Shown: positions 25,405 through 34,598, counted from the first letter of the stretch. The stretch is 64,000 nucleotides of DNA from DAISVY01 sp036826635 (GCA_036826635.1 DAISVY010000002.1:62001-126000); one strand, 5' to 3'. Translations and numbers: made by a program. Notes: generated by a model not told the origin, from the letters alone.

Positions 25405-27837
25405 TTATTCTTCCTTCACCACGCGGGCGACATCGGTGACCAGATCACCCTTGTCGAGATTGATCAGCTTTACCCCCTGCGTGTTGCGGCCGATTGCTTT
25501 GATCGCCTTGACCGCCTGACGATTGGCAATGCCGTGCCGGGTAATGAGAATCAACTCGTCGGTGTCCATGACTTCCTTGATATCCACCACCTCGCCGTTG
25601 CGCTCGGAGGCCTTGATGTTGATCACGCCCTTGCCGCCGCGGTTGGTCACGCGGTAATCACCGATCAGGGTCCGTTTGCCGTAACCGTTTTCGGTAACCA
25701 CCAGAAGCGAACTGTCGTGCCGCACGGCCACCATGCCGATCACGTAATCTCCCTCGGCCAGACTGATGCCCTTGACACCGTAGGCGGTCCTTCCCATAGC
25801 CCGGATTTTGTCCTCGGGGAACCGGATAGCCATGCCCTTGCGGGTAGCCAGAACTATTTCGTAGCTGCCGTCGGTAATAGCGGCATCGATCAGTTCATCA
25901 CCGTTGCCCTCGGCGATACTCATCGCGTTGACCCCGGCCTTGCGCGGATTCGAGAACGCGTCGAGGCTGGTCTTCTTGACTATCCCCATGCGCGTGGCCA
26001 TAACCACGTATTTGTCGGGTGTGAATTCCCTGACGCGGCAGAATCCCCTGACCGTTTCCTCCCTGGACATCTGGCACATATTGACGATCGGTTTACCCTT
26101 GGCCAGTTTGCCGCCCGACGGTATCTCGTGGACTTTGACCCAGTAACACCGTCCCAAACTGGAGAAGAACAGGATGTGATCGTGGGTCGAGGCAATGAAG
26201 ATGTGTTCGGCGAAATCTTCCTGCTTGGTTTCGATTCCGCGCACGCCGCGTCCGCCGCGTTGCTGACGACGATAAGCCGACACCGACAACCGTTTGACAT
26301 AACCCAGGTGCGAAATGGTAATGACCATATCTTCCTCGGCAATCAAATCTTCGACCGTCAATTCCTCGGCGGCGTCCTGAATCTCCGTCCGGCGGTCATC
26401 GCCGTACTTGCGGGCGAGTTCCATCGTCTCGTCCTTGATGATCTTCATGCGCAACGCCCGGGAATCGAGAATTGCTTTGTACTCGGCGATCTTCTTGATC
26501 AGTTCGAGATATTCTTCCTCGATCTTCTTCCGTTCCAGACCCGTCAGACGCTGCAGGCGCATCTCCAGAATGGCCGTAGCCTGAATCTCGGAGAGCTTGA
26601 ATTTCTTCATCAGGCCCTGATGGGCGGTGGGCGTATCCTTGGATTTTTTAATTAACGCGATAACGGCGTCGATATTGTCGAGAGCTATCCTGTAGCCCTC
26701 CAGAATGTGCGCCCGCTCCTCGGCTTTGCGAAGGTCATACTTGGTCCGCCGGACCACGACCTCATGGCGATGCTCGACGAAGGAATCAAGCAACTGCCTG
26801 AGCGAAAGTGTCTTAGGGACACCATGATCAAGCCCCAGCAGGTTAACCGAGAACGTGGTCTGCATGGTGGTGTGGGCGTACAACTGATTGAGCACGATCT
26901 CAAGCTGAGTGTCGCGCTTTAGTTCGACGACTATACGCATACCGTCACGGTCGGACTCGTCACGAAGATCGGCGATACCGTCGATTTTCTTGTCTCTGAC
27001 CAAATCGGCAATCTTCTCCAGAAGGTTCGCCTTGTTGACCTGAAAAGGAATCTCGGTAATGATGATAGCTTCTTTGCCGTTGCGCATGTGTTCGGCCACC
27101 GCCTTGGCACGCACGGGTATGTGCCCCTTGCCGGTGCGGTACGCCTGACGGATGCCCTCGCGCCCGTTGATTATACCTCCGGTTGGAAAATCCGGACCGG
27201 GCACCAGCTCCATCAGGTCGTCATTGGTACATTCCGGATCGTCGATTACCCTCACTATCGCCTCAGCCACTTCACGAAGATTGTGAGGGGGTATATTGGT
27301 GGCCATACCGACCGCGATACCCGAAGTACCATTGCAAACCAGGTTGGGGAACTTCCCCGGCAGCACTTGCGGTTCCCGGCGCGTGGCGTCATAATTATCC
27401 ATGAAATCAACCGTCTCTTTGTCGAGATCGGCCAGCATTTCCATGGCAATCGGTGTCAAACGAGCCTCGGTATAACGCATCGCAGCCGCAAAATCACCGT
27501 CAATCGACCCGAAATTGCCCTGCCCGTCAACCAGGGGATAACGCATATTGAAATCCTGGGCCATACGGACCAGAGTGGGATATACAACCTGTTCGCCGTG
27601 GGGATGGTAGTTGCCCGAGGTATCACCGGAAATCTTGGCGCACTTACGAAAAGGCCGTCCCGGGGCCAGATTCAGATCGTTCATGGCCACCAGAATGCGT
27701 CGATTCGACGGCTTCAGACCATCGCGAATGTCCGGCAGTGCCCGGTTGGTGATAACCGACATGGAATAGTCGAGATATGAAGACTTCATCTCCTCTTCAA
27801 GGAGAATGGGTTCAATTCTCTGTCGCTCAAGGGACAT
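25405..27837 (-). CDS. gyrA: DNA gyrase subunit A
   Basis: An 810-residue topoisomerase subunit that cuts and rejoins DNA and, with GyrB, adds negative supercoils. Catalytic Tyr122 lies in AAMRYTEARL, matching E. coli numbering. The GyrA box appears as QQRGGRGVRG, supporting GyrA over ParC, and the six-bladed C-terminal wrap (about 510-800) is full length. The quinolone region reads HPHGEQVVYPTL: E. coli Asp82, Ser83 and Asp87 correspond to Glu82, Gln83 and Pro87, which may lower quinolone binding by nature. The start ATG has GGGAAGGG upstream. It is not next to gyrB. Confidence 0.96.
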   Translation of the reverse strand: MSLERQRIEPILLEEEMKSSYLDYSMSVITNRALPDIRDGLKPSNRRILVAMNDLNLAPGRPFRKCAKISGDTSGNYHPHGEQVVYPTLVRMAQDFNMRYPLVDGQGNFGSIDGDFAAAMRYTEARLTPIAMEMLADLDKETVDFMDNYDATRREPQVLPGKFPNLVCNGTSGIAVGMATNIPPHNLREVAEAIVRVIDDPECTNDDLMELVPGPDFPTGGIINGREGIRQAYRTGKGHIPVRAKAVAEHMRNGKEAIIITEIPFQVNKANLLEKIADLVRDKKIDGIADLRDESDRDGMRIVVELKRDTQLEIVLNQLYAHTTMQTTFSVNLLGLDHGVPKTLSLRQLLDSFVEHRHEVVVRRTKYDLRKAEERAHILEGYRIALDNIDAVIALIKKSKDTPTAHQGLMKKFKLSEIQATAILEMRLQRLTGLERKKIEEEYLELIKKIAEYKAILDSRALRMKIIKDETMELARKYGDDRRTEIQDAAEELTVEDLIAEEDMVITISHLGYVKRLSVSAYRRQQRGGRGVRGIETKQEDFAEHIFIASTHDHILFFSSLGRCYWVKVHEIPSGGKLAKGKPIVNMCQMSREETVRGFCRVREFTPDKYVVMATRMGIVKKTSLDAFSNPRKAGVNAMSIAEGNGDELIDAAITDGSYEIVLATRKGMAIRFPEDKIRAMGRTAYGVKGISLAEGDYVIGMVAVRHDSSLLVVTENGYGKRTLIGDYRVTNRGGKGVINIKASERNGEVVDIKEVMDTDELILITRHGIANRQAVKAIKAIGRNTQGVKLINLDKGDLVTDVARVVKEE

Positions 27838-28029
27838 AAAGACCCTTCCCTTCTATAAATCATTACGAAGCAACATCTTTGCCCTCAAAATGTAGCCAAA
27901 CAAATACTCCAAAGCAACAAAAAAAGATGCGGATTTTGGCTCGTAAGCCACACAACAACAACGCGTTACGTCAATCCAAAACGGCCCCAGACCGCTTTCC
28001 GCGCCGGGGGATGAGCAGGGCAATTTTGA

Positions 28030-28058
28030 TTGTACGGACAGCCAATGTTTGTTATGCT
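28030..28058 (+). promoter_or_regulatory. Possible promoter of the flavin reductase/peptidase genes
   Basis: TTGTAC (28030-28035) and TATGCT (28053-28058) with a 17-base spacer, 38 bases before the first ATG. The boxes are moderate matches. The rest of the 259-base gap to gyrA shows no other clear site. Confidence 0.45.
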
Positions 28059-28096
28059 GTGGGCTCCGGAGGGCTTTATCAGAAAGGCAAAAAAAC

Positions 28097-28579
28097 ATGC
28101 CACGAGAAAAGGAAACCCAGAAAGTTCTGGCCAAGCTTGAGTACGGTATCTATGTCGTGACGATGGGTCGGGGCGATGAGGGCAACGCCTTTACGGCCAG
28201 TTGGCTAACTCAGGTAGCCAGCGAACCGCCTATGGTGGCGGTAGCGGTCAGAAACGATCACCAGTCGGTCCGCCTGATGAGAGAAGGCGGCGCCTTTGCC
28301 GTAAACATTCTGCCGGATGGTCAGGAAGCCGTGGCTAAGGCCTATTTCGGTCCGGCCGAAGCCGGACATGAGAAACTCAAGTCCGTCGTGACAACACCGG
28401 CCCCGGTTACCGAATGCCCGCTGATCGGCGGCTCGGTAGGGTTTCTGGACTGTAAAATCGTCAACGAGGTGGTCACCGGCAACCATACCGTCTTCTTCGG
28501 CGAGGTCGTAGCGGCAGAGCTTGACCGGGACGTCAAAGTCCTCACCAACACGAGCGGCAAAATGCGATATTTCGGCTGA
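28097..28579 (+). CDS. Flavin reductase-domain protein
   Basis: A 160-residue protein of the FMN-binding split-barrel flavin reductase family: LEYGIYVVTMGRGDEGNAFTASWLTQVASEPPMVAVAVR at 13-52 is the family hallmark, and FFGEVVAAELD is the C-terminal barrel strand. Such proteins bind FMN and reduce it with NAD(P)H or act as an electron carrier. The ATG at 28097 has AAAGG upstream. It ends 4 bases before the M15 peptidase gene, so they are probably co-transcribed, though no shared function is apparent. Partner oxygenases are not seen. Confidence 0.85.
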   Translation: MPREKETQKVLAKLEYGIYVVTMGRGDEGNAFTASWLTQVASEPPMVAVAVRNDHQSVRLMREGGAFAVNILPDGQEAVAKAYFGPAEAGHEKLKSVVTTPAPVTECPLIGGSVGFLDCKIVNEVVTGNHTVFFGEVVAAELDRDVKVLTNTSGKMRYFG

Positions 28580-28583
28580 CAAT

Positions 28584-29180
28584 ATGACTAAATGTTCTGT
28601 TGGCCGTCTTATCGCGGTATGTCTGACGGTCGCCGTCTGCATTCTGCCGTCATCAACTCACGCCTGCAACGAGGTCTTCATTATCGATTCGGTGGAATAT
28701 GCCGTCTCGGAACAATGGTGCAATCGGGCCTTGGACAGCAGCCAAATCGCTCAGCCGAAGGACCTGGTGCGCCTTCCCCAGGAATACACTTTCGAAGATT
28801 ACCGTATTTATGTTCTGCCTGAAACAAGAGAGGCCTTTGTCGCCATGGCCCAGGCCGCCCGCCGGGACAGCATAATGCTGATTGTCGATTCGGGTTTTCG
28901 CTCGCCGGGCTATCAGGAAAGGATTTATCGCCGGCGCCTGCAACGCGGCGAGACCATAGAAAAAATCCTTCGCTCCGTGGCCCCGCCCGGATATTCCGAG
29001 CATCATACCGGAAGAGCCGTTGACCTCTGCCCCAGCGAAGCCCGGTTCGCCCATACCGACACGTATCGATGGCTCCGGGAAAACGCCTCCCGCTTCGGTT
29101 TTACGGAATCCCTTCCGGAAGATAAAGCAAACGACGGCAGTTGGGAATCCTGGCACTGGTATTTCCAGGGTAAACCATAG
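28584..29180 (+). CDS. Secreted M15-family D-Ala-D-Ala carboxypeptidase (VanY-like)
   Basis: A 198-residue periplasmic zinc peptidase trimming peptidoglycan stem peptides. The signal peptide reaches about residue 27 (SSTHA, then Cys, not a good lipobox). The zinc-site motif is GYSEHHTGRAVDL (SxHHxGxAxD form), and the later Glu and His come from WESWHWYF. SGFRSPGYQ before the zinc site is also typical of M15B. All catalytic residues are present. The gene follows the flavin reductase with a 4-base gap. It may serve cell-wall turnover; there is no sign that it is linked to glycopeptide resistance. Confidence 0.88.
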   Translation: MTKCSVGRLIAVCLTVAVCILPSSTHACNEVFIIDSVEYAVSEQWCNRALDSSQIAQPKDLVRLPQEYTFEDYRIYVLPETREAFVAMAQAARRDSIMLIVDSGFRSPGYQERIYRRRLQRGETIEKILRSVAPPGYSEHHTGRAVDLCPSEARFAHTDTYRWLRENASRFGFTESLPEDKANDGSWESWHWYFQGKP

Positions 29181-29235
29181 CCGCCGCCCTTACTTCTCAA
29201 TTCTACCCGTCGCCCTGCCGATATACGAAAAGGAC

Positions 29236-29739
29236 ATGTTATATCAGCTTAACTACAGCGACGCGGTCTTGGAGTTCATAAAAAACAGGGGCCGGGCCTA
29301 TCTGAAAGCCGATAGCGCGGAACATGCCCTGAAAGCAACCCGGGACCTCTTCGGACATACCCGTGACGAGAAGGTTCGGCTGCTGAAAGACGGGAAGTAT
29401 TTAGTCTCTTTCCGCGTAACTCTCGATTACCGCTTGTCTGTTCTGCACTCGGTCCAAAGAGCCCTGAGACTCCTGCGAACCGAAAGAAGATACAACGAAG
29501 GTCGTTTTCTTGATCGATACATTGTCGCTTCCATACACTCGCAGACCGGAAAGCCGGAATACCTGAACGGTCTGGATATCAAAGATGAAATTTCCAGCCT
29601 GCGCAAAGCTTGTGTTATAGCCCGCGAAGTTCCCAACGTGATGAGCTTCATCGACTGGGATATTTGTATTCACAACTACCTTGAGTTAAACTCGAGAGAA
29701 GGTTACAAGTATCGAGTCGTCCGTAAAATTCGAGTCTGA
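29236..29739 (+). CDS. Hypothetical protein, 167 residues
   Basis: I do not recognise this protein. It starts at ATG 29236 with AAAAGGA very close upstream. It has no signal peptide or membrane segment, so it is probably cytoplasmic, and is rich in Arg, Leu and Tyr with a likely mixed alpha/beta fold (FRVTLDYRLSVLHSVQRALRLLR; SFIDWDICIHNYLEL). Frame coherence, codon use like its neighbours and a position downstream of the M15 gene support it as real. There is no catalytic motif to name. It could be co-transcribed with the flavin reductase and peptidase genes. Confidence 0.6.
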   Translation: MLYQLNYSDAVLEFIKNRGRAYLKADSAEHALKATRDLFGHTRDEKVRLLKDGKYLVSFRVTLDYRLSVLHSVQRALRLLRTERRYNEGRFLDRYIVASIHSQTGKPEYLNGLDIKDEISSLRKACVIAREVPNVMSFIDWDICIHNYLELNSREGYKYRVVRKIRV

Positions 29740-29815
29740 CCACCCTACGGATACAAGCGCTATCGCCGAGGCCCCGCTTGCCGGTATCAACCCTGCGGAC
29801 CGTAACCATTAACAA

Positions 29816-29845
29816 TTGACAAGTTTGTATTAACCACTATATAAT
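29816..29845 (+). promoter_or_regulatory. Consensus promoter placing transcription start at the ATG (leaderless)
   Basis: TTGACA (29816-29821) and TATAAT (29840-29845), both perfect, 18-base spacer. The ATG of the ferredoxin-type gene is at 29852, just 6 bases after the -10 box, where transcription would start. No ribosome-binding site is present (GGGCCA precedes the ATG), consistent with a leaderless mRNA. Confidence 0.75.
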
Positions 29846-29851
29846 GGGCCA

Positions 29852-30958
29852 ATGAAAAACACGAGATATCTCAACAGAACTGCAGTCGGTATTGTTTTGG
29901 CCTGCTTGCTCTGGGCTTTGCCCGTCATCGCCCAGCCACCGGCGACCGGGACCGCATCAGAAACGACCACCGCCGAAAACATAACCGCGGCAGACATTCA
30001 CAACGCCAAAGAAGGTCAAACCGACGCTCACGAGCAACCCCAAACGGCCCCGGCCGTCCGGGGAAAAGCCCAACAACAGGCCTCTCCGGGTGTGTGGGAC
30101 TTTTTGACCGACAGCAAGTACATCGCCTTCTTGATCGTGATGATCGTAGCGGTAATCTTGTTGTATCGACGCTGGGTCAACCGCTGGGTTCGAATCATCA
30201 TGATGCTCATCTCTTTCGTGCTGTTCGGCAGTTCTCTGGTATTTGCTCTGCACCCGAGCCCCATGTGCGGTTTAACCAAGCTATTCATGTTCAGATTTAC
30301 CCTGGGGCATTGGCTGCCGGGCTTTCTGGCGATGTTCATTGCCATGTTTCTGCCCAGCCTGATCGGGCGTAAGCTTTTCTGTGGCTGGGTCTGCCCGCTG
30401 GGAGCGTTGCAGGATTTGATTAACAAGATTCCCTTCTCCCCCCGTTTCAAGCAGTTCAACTTCACTGCTTTCAACTCCGTCAGGATGTTCCTGCTGCTTC
30501 TGTTTGTTCTCACGTTCTTCATGGTCAAGGATCAGATCGGCATGCTCGGCGAGCAAACCGGGGCCGACACCACGAACCGGATGTGGGTTATTTTCTCGGC
30601 CTATAATCTGTACGACCCGATAAACTTCTTCGAATTGATTCACTGGCATATCGACACCATATTCATAATCATGGGGATTCTGCTGGTAATCGGCAGCCTG
30701 ATGCTCTATCGGCCGTTCTGCTACCTGATTTGCCCCATCGGGGCCGTGTCATGGCTTCTGGAACGGATCGCCCCGGGGAAAATTCGGATAGACCATAAGA
30801 AGTGCAACAAGTGCATGGCCTGTGTTGCGGCCAGCCCCTGTCCGACTATTGCCAAACTGATTGACGAAAAGACCATCGTCGCCCCGGATTGCACTTCATG
30901 CGGGGAGTGTATCGGAACCTGCAACAAGGACGCTATCAAATTCGGTTTTAAGGACTGA
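29852..30958 (+). CDS. NapH/NosR-like 4Fe-4S polyferredoxin membrane protein
   Basis: A 368-residue membrane protein that passes electrons across the inner membrane. After a signal peptide (to about 27) and a low-complexity periplasmic segment (30-80, Thr/Ala/Gln-rich) come about five membrane helices. Two CxxxCP motifs, CGWVCPLG and CYLICPIG, mark the NapH/NosR/CcoG family. The C-terminal domain has two ferredoxin motifs: CNKCMACVAASPCP and CTSCGECIGTCNK. Redox partner and direction are not known; no nap, nos or cco genes adjoin. It follows a consensus promoter with no ribosome-binding site and ends in a strong terminator. Confidence 0.88.
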   Translation: MKNTRYLNRTAVGIVLACLLWALPVIAQPPATGTASETTTAENITAADIHNAKEGQTDAHEQPQTAPAVRGKAQQQASPGVWDFLTDSKYIAFLIVMIVAVILLYRRWVNRWVRIIMMLISFVLFGSSLVFALHPSPMCGLTKLFMFRFTLGHWLPGFLAMFIAMFLPSLIGRKLFCGWVCPLGALQDLINKIPFSPRFKQFNFTAFNSVRMFLLLLFVLTFFMVKDQIGMLGEQTGADTTNRMWVIFSAYNLYDPINFFELIHWHIDTIFIIMGILLVIGSLMLYRPFCYLICPIGAVSWLLERIAPGKIRIDHKKCNKCMACVAASPCPTIAKLIDEKTIVAPDCTSCGECIGTCNKDAIKFGFKD

Positions 30959-30987
30959 TAACCGCGTCGAATAACCGAAAAAAAATA

Positions 30988-31022
30988 AAAGCGAGCATGG
31001 GTCAAAAGCCCGTGCTCGCTTT
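30988..31022. terminator. Bidirectional terminator between the ferredoxin and deiminase genes
   Basis: A 14-base-pair stem, AAAGCGAGCATGGG with CCCGTGCTCGCTTT, loop TCAAAAG, with TTTGTTTTTG after it on the plus strand and an A/T-rich run on the other side. It serves two converging genes. Confidence 0.8.
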
Positions 31023-31045
31023 GTTTTTGTCATGCGAGAAAACGA

Positions 31046-32962
31046 CTATTCGCAACCTACTTCCAAATCACCCAGCGTAATGAACAGGTGATCGATCAAC
31101 ACGGTCAAATCGCCCATGTCGCAGAAGCAATCACCTGTCACGTCCGCCACCATGGGCGGCTCGATGGGATCAAGACTGATGAAGAGGTGGTCAATCATGA
31201 TGGTCAGATCGCCCATATCGGTGAAATGATTGTTGTCCACATCACCCAGCGTCCAGGTCCAGAAATCAGCTTCCGATGAACCGGCCGACAAACCGGTATG
31301 ATCAAAAGCCGTAACCCGCCAGTAATACCGGTCGGCGAATCGGAGCGAATCATCCAGCGTATACGAAGTTGTCAGCAGTGAATCGAAAATCTGAACCGAC
31401 GTAAAGAGTGAATCCTCGGAGATCTCCAACCGGTAGTGCACGGTATCATCGGGATCGGGGTCAAGCGATTCGGTCCAGACGAAAGTCGGCAGCATATCGA
31501 AAAGCGGAAAGCCGCCGGTATCGACCGGAGCAACGATCTCCGGTGCCGATGGTGCCTGGGGCCCTTTCACGGTAAACTGATGCGCCCAGGGAGCACCGAT
31601 ATAAGGGTGCGTTTCCACCCGACCGGAAAGGTCGGCCGCCTGAATGTAATAGGAAATTTGAGAGCCGGCCGGCTGAGCGGGTATATAAGCGTAAAACGAA
31701 TCCGGCTGAGCGGTGGCATTCAGCATAACGTAGTCCCATGCTCCGCCGTCGACGTTGTAAATCACCTTCAGCGAGTCGGCGATAAGAGCGCTGTCGGAAT
31801 ACGGGTCAATGATCACTCCCACGAGGTAATCACTGTCGGGACCGGAAATCTCGCCGTAAAGAGGAACATGGTGCACGAACAGCATCTCGCGATCCGGTAC
31901 CCCCATAGTTCGACAATGGATAGCATCATCGTCCAGAAACGACCCGGTGAATCCGAGAACTTCATATCCGGGCATGGCTTCCTGGTATGTTTCGATAGCG
32001 TCATCGTCGTAACTGCTGCCGAACATCGGTACCAGAACCTTGTTGTTAAGAATAATGGAGTTGGTATAGGCGGTGCCGGAAGGACAGTAAACCCTGACAA
32101 CCGTATAGGGCCGCCCCCACGCCGAGATTTGCTGCGCCAGTGAATCGGCGCGCTGATTCAGCTTGGTATATACGGAGCTTCCCGAAGGAACGTCTTTCAC
32201 CAGAATCGTGCTCGGGTTGAGAAACTTGGCCCAACAGTCAATGTGATGAATACCGCCGGATTCGACATACCCCAGCACCGTATAATTGTTACCAAGGTAG
32301 GCCATCATAATGGAATCAACCTCGGCTTCGGTTTTGTCCGAGTTCTCGTTGTAGACAAGTTCCGAAGACATTGACATCCCCAGCCCGTCGGACATGTGGT
32401 TGCCGCCGGTGTGATTCAGATTCATACCATAAACGTCAAGGCCCCACTCGCTGCCCAGGGTCCAGGGAATCTCGTCGTCAAGGGGACGGGGACGATTGTA
32501 AATATGATCGACGATGGCCAACTGACCATCCTCGAAAATGAACCACGGGCCGTAGTCGCGCGTCCAGATACTGTTGGTCGAAGCAATCAGAAAATCGACA
32601 TTATCCATATTGACGCCGTTGGAGGTATAGTTACTGCGTGCGGTGTTTTCCTCCGAGCTACTGGCGACAATTGTCGTGACCACCAGATCTTCCGACATCT
32701 CCGCCACCAGCGCGTATGAAATGCCCAGAGGCCAGCGAATAATCACCCCTTGAGAAGGTTCCCATTCGGCCGCGTTGCGAATCGTCGCCCCGGCGGGCGG
32801 AGCCGTAGGCCGGAAGTTCTTGCCGATCTCGTCCAGACGAAGCATTTCTTCGTCGGTCAAACCGATAGGCAGTAGTTCACCGGAAGCTTGATCGTCGGCT
32901 AACACATTGAGAGATGGGAAAATAACCGCAAGCACCAAAAACGCGAGAAGAAGCTTATTCAT
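31046..32962 (-). CDS. Secreted peptidylarginine deiminase-like enzyme with dockerin-like tail
   Basis: A 638-residue exported protein of the agmatine deiminase/peptidylarginine deiminase superfamily, closest in motif to Porphyromonas gingivalis PPAD. Signal peptide about 1-22. The candidate catalytic set is Asp136 (TRDYGPW), His240 and Asp242 (HHIDCW), Asn301 (YTNSIILNN) and Cys350 (DAIHCRTMG), with PPAD-like spacing. Arg157 and Arg159 (YNRPRP) match the pair which in PPAD holds the substrate C-terminal carboxylate, so C-terminal Arg specificity is inferred. After about residue 470 follow Ig/FN3-like domains and, at about 565-638, the dockerin-like pair. The start has GGTGG upstream. Agmatine deiminase is the alternative. 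Confidence 0.9.
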   Translation of the reverse strand: MNKLLLAFLVLAVIFPSLNVLADDQASGELLPIGLTDEEMLRLDEIGKNFRPTAPPAGATIRNAAEWEPSQGVIIRWPLGISYALVAEMSEDLVVTTIVASSSEENTARSNYTSNGVNMDNVDFLIASTNSIWTRDYGPWFIFEDGQLAIVDHIYNRPRPLDDEIPWTLGSEWGLDVYGMNLNHTGGNHMSDGLGMSMSSELVYNENSDKTEAEVDSIMMAYLGNNYTVLGYVESGGIHHIDCWAKFLNPSTILVKDVPSGSSVYTKLNQRADSLAQQISAWGRPYTVVRVYCPSGTAYTNSIILNNKVLVPMFGSSYDDDAIETYQEAMPGYEVLGFTGSFLDDDAIHCRTMGVPDREMLFVHHVPLYGEISGPDSDYLVGVIIDPYSDSALIADSLKVIYNVDGGAWDYVMLNATAQPDSFYAYIPAQPAGSQISYYIQAADLSGRVETHPYIGAPWAHQFTVKGPQAPSAPEIVAPVDTGGFPLFDMLPTFVWTESLDPDPDDTVHYRLEISEDSLFTSVQIFDSLLTTSYTLDDSLRFADRYYWRVTAFDHTGLSAGSSEADFWTWTLGDVDNNHFTDMGDLTIMIDHLFISLDPIEPPMVADVTGDCFCDMGDLTVLIDHLFITLGDLEVGCE

Positions 32963-33179
32963 ATACCACCAAGGCTACAAGGAATGGACATCTATGAGCA
33001 GGTACTTACCGTAGTATCCAGCGTATTACTTATAACCAATCTAAACAAATTCCGCGTTTTGGCAATGTAAACTTTGTTCACCCCGGCAGTCAGCCGAATT
33101 CCGGACTAAGCTCAGCCTTACGAACCTCCGATGCTTCTTATAGAGGGGGATTTCTTTTTCACTTGCACCAAGTAGCGGA

Positions 33180-34436
33180 ATGGCTTATACCGAGACAAAA
33201 ACACCGGGGCTTGAAACAACAGGAACAGACCGATTGAAACAAAACGCTCATCATACCGGAAGGAACAGGATTCTTTCGGTTGACTCCATGCGCGGGGTCG
33301 CCATGAGTCTGGTTGTCTTTGCGCATTGTCTCCCCTTTCTGAATCAGAGCAGTGTACCTCCTTTCGCGTATGAACTGTTGTCCCGGTTCGTCAAGATTGC
33401 TTCGGTAGCTTTTATGTCCATATCCGGCGTGATGATAGCCTATTTCTACTTCACCCGCCCGGATCAATGGAAAGTATACCGACGCTTCGCCCGCAGAGCG
33501 GCGTTTCTTTTGCTGCTGGCTCATCCGACCATAGAACTGGCCAAATGGGGCTTCACGGATCATACCGCCGGTTTCTTTTACACCACCGCCCATCACTTTC
33601 TCATTACCGATACTATCGCTGTCTCTCTTCTGCTGGCCCCGTTTCTGATCCGGTCATTTTCCCATCAGGCGCGGGCTCTGGTAATAATCGTGTTTCTGTC
33701 CGTCACGCCTTTTGCCGTAGCTTTCTTTCATCCCGACGCCGCCTGGCTGACAGGAATCAAAGAAGCACTGTTCGGACAATTGCCCGGTTCCACCAGCCCG
33801 ATCCGGGTCGACCGACCACTGTTACCATGGATGGCCATGTTTCTTTCGGGATCGCTGATGGGTGGCCTGCTGGCCAGCCTGAAGCAGAAGAAGTTATCAA
33901 TCGAAACCCTGGCCCGGCGCATGAAACAGGTCGCGATTGGTCTGACCCTGCTGGGGGTTGTATTGACAGGCGGCTACAAACTCTTCGCGGTGATGTTCGA
34001 AGGTCAGGTGAGTGCAGACTTTTTAGATGCCATTTATCCTTCGCGTACCACTACCCTTCTTCCGATTTACCTGGCCGTGTTGATTTGGGTCTTCGCTTTT
34101 CTGATTCGTCATATCGACGGTCGCGGCCGATACGATTTGCCAACCTGGATTTTCTCCGTATTGGGGAGAACATCGCTGTTTGTTTTCGTAATGCAGTTCG
34201 CGGTGATTCAGTCAATCCCGGCCATGCTTGGATTGAAAGGAAAACTGAACCCGTGGCAAACGGGTCTGTTCTTCATAGTCGGCTATGCGACCTGCTGGCT
34301 GCTGTCATATACCTACGGTCGCCTGCGCGGCTGGATTGCCCCCGACGATTACAAGCAACTCTCCCGCCCCGGTCAACCGCCCCCCTCCGCCGACACGAAT
34401 AAAGCGACAACGACACGTACAATCGCCCCGGAGTAG
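33180..34436 (+). CDS. Integral membrane acyltransferase-like protein
   Basis: A 418-residue protein with about ten membrane helices. SVDSMRGVAMSLVVFAHC near the start is the signature of the acyltransferase 3/DUF1624 (heparan-glucosaminide N-acetyltransferase-like) superfamily, where a membrane His transfers acyl groups to a surface sugar. Substrate is not readable. The C-terminal 30 residues are Pro/Thr-rich and probably disordered. The ribosome-binding site (AAGTAGCGG) is weak. It is divergent from the deiminase with a 217-base gap and converges on the C25 protease gene at a terminator. It could modify a surface glycan, but no glycan-synthesis genes adjoin. Confidence 0.8.
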   Translation: MAYTETKTPGLETTGTDRLKQNAHHTGRNRILSVDSMRGVAMSLVVFAHCLPFLNQSSVPPFAYELLSRFVKIASVAFMSISGVMIAYFYFTRPDQWKVYRRFARRAAFLLLLAHPTIELAKWGFTDHTAGFFYTTAHHFLITDTIAVSLLLAPFLIRSFSHQARALVIIVFLSVTPFAVAFFHPDAAWLTGIKEALFGQLPGSTSPIRVDRPLLPWMAMFLSGSLMGGLLASLKQKKLSIETLARRMKQVAIGLTLLGVVLTGGYKLFAVMFEGQVSADFLDAIYPSRTTTLLPIYLAVLIWVFAFLIRHIDGRGRYDLPTWIFSVLGRTSLFVFVMQFAVIQSIPAMLGLKGKLNPWQTGLFFIVGYATCWLLSYTYGRLRGWIAPDDYKQLSRPGQPPPSADTNKATTTRTIAPE

Positions 34437-34540
34437 TCACTTCCGAACCACGATGACGAGCCTCTTCGCTTTATTAGCGTACGGGGCGCCCCGGCCGAAC
34501 AACAACAAAGAGATATGACCGGAACAGTTCCGGGGCACAA

Positions 34541-34576
34541 GAAAGCGGCCACCTTCACCGGGAAGATGGCCGCTTC
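34541..34576. terminator. Bidirectional terminator between the acyltransferase and C25 genes
   Basis: Outer stem AAGCGGCCA with TGGCCGCTT, extended inward by CTTC/GAAG pairs around CCGG, in a 162-base gap between converging genes. On the minus strand TCTTG follows the stem. Confidence 0.7.
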
Positions 34577-34598
34577 AACTGGCTTAACAGGGTCACTA

